DNA of 64,000 nt from Isoetes taiwanensis (Eukaryota; Streptophyta; Lycopodiopsida; Isoetales; Isoetaceae): the NCBI GenBank assembly GCA_021234155.1, contig JAJEKV010000040.1, forward strand, positions 62,001 to 126,000, in the 5' to 3' direction. Within the stretch, counting starts at the first letter, position 1; each line of letters begins with the position of its first letter. The translations under genes and the position numbers were made by a program. Shown here in pieces: positions 56,990-64,000 of the stretch. The notes under the pieces were generated by a model. The model did not search any database and was not told where the DNA came from. It saw only the letters and a program-made list of their open reading frames with translations.

Positions 56990-58230
56990 TCAACAAGTCA
57001 GTATTTGCTGTTTCTCTTTTCTTCTTTTTGCATCAATCTTTAACAAGATAAGTTCTTTTACACCTTTTCAAAACCATAGCTATTTGTTTATGCCCTTTCT
57101 TTCATTTGGTGCAAATGTGACTTCTTTCTCAGTCCCCTTTCTACCTCAATGTGTGCAGATTGTTTTCTTCTTTCTGCATCTATATCTCTCTTTTCTGCGA
57201 ATTCTACCTTTTTCTGAGTTTTGGGTAACCTAAGTTGGTTTCTTCTTTAATTGGCTATCTGTTTATGCCCTTCTTTCCCCGATGCGATTGTTTGCTTAAT
57301 CAAGAATGGTCTATCATCCCAAGTAGAGCGTGCTTTCTAGTTATCGATGGTCCAAGTACTCGGGTACGTACTGCTTAATGGCACTTTTGCAGGGCATTTT
57401 GGCTTGTTGGTTCTTTTCCCAGCATTGACACTGTTCCCTTTTTGTTTCTAAAACTTGTACAGCACAAAGAAGAGAAGTATATCTTCTTTGTGCATATCTT
57501 CTCTCTGTGTCATCTAGCAGCAAATTTTTTTTGTCTCTAGCCCATTGTGGTACCCTAAGTGATGGGTTGCAAACCAAGGAAATGGTATCATGCTCCATGG
57601 CTGGATTTGGACTGTTAGAGTATGTCTTATATGTTGTTTTATTCCTGATCCTATGTAAGTTTGCATAAAGCCACTGTGTTGAAGACCCTGTTCTTGAGGA
57701 GCATCTGCAGAAGCCACCATAGTCTTCGAATGGAGCTTACCCCTGTTATTCCAAGGTTGCAATGCATGTACACTTTGTTATTTGGGCTGCAATGCTTGCG
57801 TGATCTGCGGTTGTGAGGATGTATTTGATTGAATGTCATCATTTTTGTGTTTTACGTAGATTTTTTGAGTTAGTTAATCTAGAAGTTATAAGGACCTTTA
57901 ATATTCTAGAATTCGATTTACGTTTCACTTGTTTTCTTCATTTCCCCATGAAAAGCATATATTTCTTAAGGACAATTGCACAAGCTGAATATTGTTCCTT
58001 TTTTTGGCGGAGTTTTCAAATAATCCAGGTTTAAGGTTCACTTCAGTTTTAACACCTTCCTGCTTCTATTTCTTCGCTATGCATATAATTCAAATATGGA
58101 GTTGTAGACACGATGCAAGCCCATAATTTCTCTTTTGCACGTGAGGTTGTAGAGGCAGTACAAAAATTATATAATCAGGAGTCTTTAAGGTCAAGAAATG
58201 AATACATATTTTGCAGGCATGGCATTATTC
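56990..58230. other. No gene recognised
   Basis: T-rich stretches with repeated CTTTCTTTxxTTC patterns (56990-57300), intron-like. No motif-bearing frame. Confidence 0.4.
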
Positions 58231-58239
58231 TGAATGTTG

Positions 58240-58320
58240 TTTCGTTACCCGAAAACGAAAACGGATTGAAAACGGCAAGTGGAAATTGAAAACGAAAACG
58301 AAAACGGTCAAAAAAGGGCA
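58240..58320. repeat. GAAAACG-rich subterminal-type repeat
   Basis: Five to six copies of GAAAACG(G) in 80 bases, starting near GTTACCCG. Similar AAAACGGC motifs lie at 63095-63240. Clusters of this kind flank some plant hAT elements and may mark the ends of the hAT element between them; no clear terminal inverted repeat was seen. Confidence 0.35.
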
Positions 58321-58601
58321 AGTTTAAAAAAAAAAAAATATATACATATGTATATACTAACTCATAATATTAATATGGTATACTTAATACAATATCTGAA
58401 ATATGCTTGTCCAAAATAGTTTGCTAATTAAACAACTTATATGATAAATTCCTCATACTTAGAGCAATAAACTTTGAGATTTACTTATAACAAAGAACAT
58501 GACATAACGTGAAACTAAATGATAACGTGACATCAAAAGTTCATAATATTCAAGGTTAGAGAGTGCTAGTAGCATGGAATATGGATTAGATGCAGAATCC
58601 C

Positions 58602-60857
58602 TCAGAGACTAACATTTGGTTGTGAAGAGCGAATATAAATTGGAGGGCGTAACAAGTTGCATCCAGTATCTTCCTCATCTTCATAGTCACTATCATTCTT
58701 GTCATCATCGCCATCGTCATCATTATCTCCTTCCTCTTCTTCTACATCAATCTCATTCTCATTGCCAAGGGCCAATCCCATGCCATCCACCTCTTGCACT
58801 AGTACTTGCTCATCTACCTCTTGCTCTTTCCCATCATCATCATTCCATTCTTGTGGTTTGGAAGAGATGCCTTATTTGCAAAGCCAATATAAGGCTCTCT
58901 TCTCACTTACTATGAGATTGAATCAATTTCAAATTTGCACTTACAAATACCAAATTCGATGTTCTTGATGGAAGAAGTCTATTCCTTTTCTTACTTGCCA
59001 CATGTGAAAAGACACTAAAAAGCCTATCAAGTGGAGAGGAGGGCTCCTTGGCTAAGAATGCGAACCGCCATTGCTTGCAATTGGTGTATCCCTCCATATT
59101 CCTCCCATCAAAGTGCGGATGCAAATTTAAAGCGACGCTTAGTTCCAGGTTCCAAACCCCCTCTTTCTTCTTATAGATTGCATATTGCTCTCTTATTTTC
59201 GATCTCTTATCGGCATCATCAACCATCTGTTAAAACCGTCATTAAAATGCCTCGAGATAGCGGGATCCGTCCATTGCTTTTTGTCCTTGGAACTTCGGGA
59301 TCCAAGGAAAAATGTTGGCTTTGAATTGGGGACTCATATTTATTCCATCTTTCATTGTACATTGCCACCAACTCCATTTGCTTTTTGTTGCATCCTTCTC
59401 CAATTTCATTATATGTTCATTCATCCTGTCAAGCCCTTCATAAACCTTTCCAAGGCATGGATCATTTCCATCAACAAGGCGCAACATCAAAAAGCAGTTG
59501 GCTCTACAACCTCCAAGTGATGTTTAACCTTCTTCCAAAATGCATCATCAAAAACAATAGCATTACATGCCCTTCACGCAGCGAAGGCGTCGGTGGACTC
59601 TTCGCGAAAAGACATCATCAACAAACAATGACCTCAACACCCAATGCAAATCATGCAATTTTCAAGCATGATGAAATTGTAACCAAATCTAGTTTCACAA
59701 TATTTTAGCAAAGTCTTACCGTTGGATTTGCAAGTGTGAGCCTTCAAAGTGTGCACGCAGTAGATGTGTGCCCATTCACAAATGTAACCAAAGACTTTCC
59801 TTTTTTTGCACCAAATCCGTAACTTCTTAGAGGGTCGCCAATATCTTTGAGCAAGTTATTGAGACAATGTGCAATGCATGGGCAAAAGAAGATATGAGAA
59901 ACTCTGCCTCAATAATAAGTCCAAACCGCATCGATTGGCATTCTCTCATCACATACAATTTGCACAACATTTTGTGCACCCACATATAAAATGCTTTCTT
60001 TCCATGTAGATGCTAAATTTGAGGCCTTTTTCCTGATATGTCATGAGACATGAGGAAATATGCTTTGCCTCTACAATAGGCAACTGAACCTTCAATGTGA
60101 CGCCCTTTCTTATCAGTCCATCCATCAAAAATGAGGGTGACTCCAAAATCAGCCCATTGGCTTCTAATATCCGACAAAAGTTCATGCATAGTTTGTTTTT
60201 CCCTCTCCAAGAATGTTGTGCGAATATCCTCATATTTAGGTGCCTCATAACCTGGCCCATAACTTGCAATAGCTTGCACCATAGCCTGGAAAAAATCAGA
60301 CCTAGCAACACGAAACGGAACCATCTAGCAACCTGTCTATCCACTATCTCTTTTTTTTTTGGATCAATTAGCCTATTTATTTCCTGCTGGCCAAGCTTCT
60401 TAGGTTGAAGAAAGCGTCGTAGTCCACTACTAGAAGCGAGTGTGCTTTTCTCCATTGGACTTTCACGTCGTTCTTGATCATAATGTGTACCTGTATCACG
60501 TCTATAAGGTGTATCATGGCGATCATCAATGCCAAAAGTAGCGGCTTCCCTTGCACATTCTTGTGCTTGCTTCTTGGCGGCTTTCTTCTCATCCAATTGC
60601 CTTGCAAAATCTAGTAGTTGGTGTCGCTTCTCATCTGGAATACTTGGACAAAACTCAACATCTTGTCTTTCATGAATCAAATGGCCTCTTACTCTTATCA
60701 CGGAAGAAATGCGTTGCTCTTTGCAATAAGGACATATCCATTCTCTAGCACCTCCCGGTAGTTTTTGGCCATTTAACACAATTTCTACCTCTTTTCACCA
60801 ATCACTTGGATTTGGACCTGTATTATTGCGCTTTCTTTTCCTATTGCTGCTCATCAT
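58602..60857 (-). pseudogene. hAT-family transposase (BED finger, DUF659, hATC)
   Basis: Starts ATG 60857 (MMSSNRKRKRNNTGPNPSDW), then an in-frame TGA, then the long frame 60779-59949: REWICPYCKEQRISSVIRVR with GHL..H, a BED-type C2H2 finger; a basic linker; a frame change near 60320 leads to VPFRVARSDFFQAMVQAIAS, YGPGYEAPKYEDIRTTFLER and WADFGVTLIFDGWTDKKGRH (DUF659 with Asp in DGWTD), 60324-60013. Further on, CPCIAHCLNNLLKDIGDP (about 59890-59835). Near the end, SHVASKKRNRLLPSRTSNLV and FVSANLKLIQ (59010-58920) are the hATC dimerisation region, followed by an acidic tail (frame 58799-58602). The order is complete for hAT; stops and frame changes break it. Confidence 0.88.
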
Positions 60858-61529
60858 GGTGATCAAAATCTATGAAAATAAAAAAACAAAGAACAAGTGA
60901 GCAAACAAATATATTAAATGAGCAAAGCAATAACTCACTGTTTTTTTGTTACAGTTAAAAAAAAGGAACAAGCGAGCAAAAACATTTATCTATGGTTCCA
61001 AAGAAAACATTTATCTATTTATTTAGCAAATAAATAGCTCATTGTACAAAATTGTAGCTCACTGTTTTTTGTGACAGTTAGAAAAGCTTCAAAATTAGCT
61101 CACTGTGAACCAATCAGCAAGCCATTTTCTTATCAAATTCAGTAAGCCAGGGACAAGGGCATCTCTACAAGAAGACAATTTCGGGCGAAGATTACCGGGG
61201 ATTGCCTTCCTTTTCATTGAGCTAAAGATCCATCTCCACTTTGATAGCGGTGTTTATCGCTTCCGATCCTGAAAAACTTCGATTTTCCGCAAAATATTGG
61301 TAATATTCGAAATGATTAATCAAGTATCTTCTGCTTTCAACTTCGCTGCAGCAAGAATTTAGAAGCAGAGGAACTGATTCTGTTTGGCACATGAAAATTC
61401 GACAGACAAAAAGTCGATCTGAGCATTGAGAAATCTCTCTGTAAGTCGAGAATATTGCATCATTGTTATCGTATTAATGCAAAATTTTGTATAAAAGCAA
61501 TAGAGTCTTTAAGATTATAGAAAGCAGGG

Positions 61530-62130
61530 AATAAATTACTAATCGCATATTTCTTATTAGCCAGAATGACTTTAGCTAAACTTGCTCGATATTAATCCCA
61601 AAACTTTATGTGGTTTAGCTAAACTCTACACATTTTTCCTCTCATACTTTCTAGCGTTTAGCTAAACTAACCCAATCACCATCCCAAAAATTTCTATGGT
61701 GTGGCTAACAGAAAATTTTAAGCCAAATTACTATGCTTTTTTTCAATTGTTTCTACTTATTTTAGTCATTTTCTTTGTGAAAACATTCTAAAATAATGCT
61801 AACTAGCAAAGTCTAGGACTGAAATTAATCCATAATGCTAGAAACTACACTTCTAATCATATATTTCATATAAACTAGAATGATGTTAGCTAAACTAGTC
61901 CAAAATTCATTCTAAAAATTTCTATGGTTTGGCTAAACAGTACAAAATTTCACTCTCTTACTTTCTAGCGTTTGGCTAAAGAGCTCCAGAGTTGGTGCAG
62001 TCCCGAAAAAAGTTAAGCTAAAATTATTATTTTTTTCCCAATTTTTTCCATTTACTTTAGCCAATTTTTTTTGAAAATGTGCTAAAAAATCGCCAAATAG
62101 CTAAGTTTAGCCCTTAAATTATTCCATGAT
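61530..62130. repeat. Diverged tandem duplication of about 310 bp
   Basis: Two units share TAGCTAAACT, ATGGTTTGGCTAAAC or TGGTTTAGCTAAAC, CTTTCTAGCGTTTxGCTAAA, CAATTxTTTCxAxTTA and TTTAGxCATTTT in the same order. TTAGCTAAA or GGCTAAA occurs over ten times. No coding capacity. It may be subterminal sequence of a transposon. Confidence 0.65.
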
Positions 62131-62345
62131 AGAAAGACGCATGAGAAGAGTGTGCAGCTGGAACCATTTGTGGATTAAACTAGCTGGATTGCGGTATGCC
62201 TAGGGCTTGTGCTGGAACTGCACTTACTTTTGTCGACTTCAGTCTCAACTCTCAATAATGGCATAAAGTAAATACAGCGTTCAATGGGCGATACCCGTGG
62301 ACCAGTTTGATTTGGGTGTCCAAAGCTAAGATGACAATAGGGAGC

Positions 62346-62602
62346 CTACGACGGCAGAATCCTTCCATTTTGAAACAGTTCATCAGCTGCTAACATAGAT
62401 TTGCCAGACTCACAGTCTAAATCTGGTATGTCATCCCAAAATCAAAGTCCCTAGATGCACGAAAAGCATCATCTTTTCTTGAATTTAAAACCTGAGCCCC
62501 TGCTTGCACAAAATCCTGAGAGAAAGAAAGCCTTGGACCTGGCCAACTGATCTCATTGCCACAAGAAACATCAAGATCATTTGGAATATGATCGCCTTGC
62601 AC
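62346..62602 (-). CDS. Possible last exon of a DUF1645-like plant protein
   Basis: The minus-strand frame reads WPGPRLSFSQDFVQAGAQVL and FRASRDFDFG, then after a one-base frame change DDIPDLDCESGKSMLAADEL and FQNGRILPS with stop at 62346-62348. The RISFS.DF ... DFEF ... ADELF.NGRI.P order recalls plant DUF1645 proteins of unknown function. No ATG opens this frame. A pyrimidine-rich stretch and TGCAAG just upstream (about 62595-62635) could be a splice acceptor. Family call from memory, moderate to low certainty. Confidence 0.35.
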
Positions 62603-62664
62603 AAAATAGGAGCGAAGGGAAAAGGAACCCAGATGAAAACAGGATCTGCTGGACCAGGGACGAG

Positions 62665-62673
62665 TATTTATAG
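62665..62673 (-). promoter_or_regulatory. TATA-like element upstream of the DUF1645-like frame
   Basis: CTATAAATA on the minus strand, about 65 bases before the open frame. If used, transcription would start near 62640. This competes with the splice-acceptor reading of the same stretch. Confidence 0.3.
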
Positions 62674-62699
62674 TCTGTTCTATCTAAACAGGGCAATTT

Positions 62700-64000
62700 C
62701 AAAGAGATTCAATTCAACAGATGAAAATCTTGAAGCCCATGGGCAGCAAAATTTAAAAGATTGATAAGAATGATGTTGTAAGGCTGATACAAAACCGTGG
62801 CCATGATATTTTAAGTCTGAATCGATTCAGAAATGAAAATCTTGATAATCGAACAGATCAAAAGTGAAAAGATGAAGCAAGACAAAAAGAAAATGCAAAA
62901 ATTACCTGGGATTCTGAAATGGACGACTGCAACAGCAGGAATTTTTTTTTTAATTCAATGATTGAATTGATTAAAGTATTGGATGATGCGAACAGCTCGA
63001 GTCCGACAGCTCCAGTAGGGCCACGTGAAGAACAGTGCAAGTCATTTAACCTCCAAAAACAGAGGACCAATTTTTGCCCCAAAAATCCTTCTTACCAAAA
63101 ACGGCCGTTCTTTTCTAAAAAACGGCTTGAAAAAACGCCACCTAAATGTTTTTAACATCACGTTTTTTAAATGGACGTTTTCACATTTGAATACGGCCAA
63201 AGGTAAAAAAATGCAAAAACGGCAAAAACGGCCGTTTTTGGACACAAATTCTACCAGAAATTTAAAACTCTTAATATAGATGCTTCAAATGGCCTATTCA
63301 TTCACAAGCTCCAACATAGATGCTTCAAACGCCTTAACCTATTACAAATTTTCCACTTCAAAGGAAAGAAAGGCAATAGATTATTTTGTGCACCTTTTAT
63401 ATTGCTTAGAATAGTACAGAAAGCCAATGGTAGCAGCAAATAAAGACTTAGCATACATGTCCTTTTATCAAAAGCAATTCGATGATACGTATATATATTC
63501 TCTTTTGATGGGAAGTATGTTGTATAGCAATGATATCTAAAGCATAATTTTGTAGGAAAATGCATTTAGCTTTTGTAAACTTGTACAAAACAAATCTCTA
63601 GTACAATGCTTTCTTCATTGATTAGTTGACGTTTCTTATTGCACCTAGAAAATACTAGTTTTAGCACCTTTCTTTAGGTGTGAGTTCATTCTTAGTAAAT
63701 GTTAGGAAGAGTCCAATCCCATGGGCAAGAGTTCAATTTCCACTATTGTGAGAATTTTCATAAGATGGAGATGGGAAAATTTTTATAAGATAAAGATAGT
63801 TTTTTTTTTTTCTTTTTTTTCAATTAATGATGGTTTGAATAAAAGCAACGGAGAGTGAAATGAAGTCTTTGATAGCACAAAGATATGATGTCGTTGAACT
63901 GCCAAAAGAGAAGAGCAAAAGCAAAAGAGAAAAACTTGTAGAAACTAATTAGAAAGAGAAAAGTATTGTAGGAAGCAAATAATTATATAAACAAGACATG
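62700..64000. other. No gene recognised; AAAACGGC cluster at 63095-63240
   Basis: Several AAAAACGG/CCGTTTTT motifs including AAAAACGGCCGTTTTT at 63223-63238, a self-complementary site. The remainder to 64000 is AT-rich without frames of interest, with a poly-T run at 63800-63815. Confidence 0.4.

Noticed and set aside
57341-57762. Minus-strand frames
   Set aside because: Composition is intron-like and no family motif is seen.

Overview
This is a eukaryotic window from a large, AT-rich, repeat-filled plant nuclear genome. It contains split genes, a PLS-type PPR gene remnant with the repeated helix wording common in fern PPR proteins (for example AVLKACANCAA), plant-only family fragments (DUF4079, EXORDIUM) and deeply nested plant-type transposons. 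I favour a homosporous fern, but that is an inference from protein style. No rRNA, tRNA, CRISPR or prokaryotic operon was seen, and I found no intact host gene.

Layout. 1-1222: right part of a DNA transposon (terminal repeat GGGTGTAAA) with a broken transposase-like gene. 1223-6273: host-type sequence with gene fragments (PPR N-terminus, DUF4079 last exon) and a Helitron-like 3' end at 5871. 6279-37951: one Ty3/gypsy chromovirus of about 31.7 kb, with matching LTRs (6279-7799 and 36405-37951), a 5-bp target duplication AAACA, PBS, PPT, gag-PR-RT-RH-IN and a chromodomain. It also carries an array of repeated hairpins in its leader and a histone H3-like reading frame.

Nested inside the chromovirus are (a) a 16.9-kb DNA transposon (9210-26094) with two convergent gene regions and (b) a 1.7-kb non-autonomous transposon (28650-30360) of the same family as the element at 1-1222. 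The 16.9-kb transposon's plus-strand gene region has an FCP1/NLI-IF (HAD) phosphatase-like segment followed by a Ulp1/SUMO-protease-like domain. Its minus-strand gene region encodes a DDE-like protein with DFAEN / SDGxxSQFK / GKGEHDG motifs. A 5.7-kb Ty1/copia element (13984-19671) has jumped into the Ulp1 domain. The insertion order is therefore chromovirus first, then the 16.9-kb transposon, then copia.

37957-40691: flank with an EXORDIUM-like gene remnant. 40692: second Helitron-like 3' end. 41203-52696: a 5.74-kb direct tandem duplication, each copy with a MITE and a Mutator-like (MULE) transposase gene. 53701-53725: a further MULE terminal repeat. 54130-56050: decayed PPR-E gene. 58240-61000: hAT transposase on the minus strand. 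61530-62130: diverged tandem repeat. 62346-62677: possible promoter and exon of a small plant gene.

The two most interesting things are the HAD-Ulp1 transposon and the chromovirus that carries an H3-like histone next to a chromodomain. Caution: the duplicated copies differ mainly by small indels at CAG/CTG and CG sites, so many frameshifts here may be sequencing errors at methylated cytosines rather than true decay.
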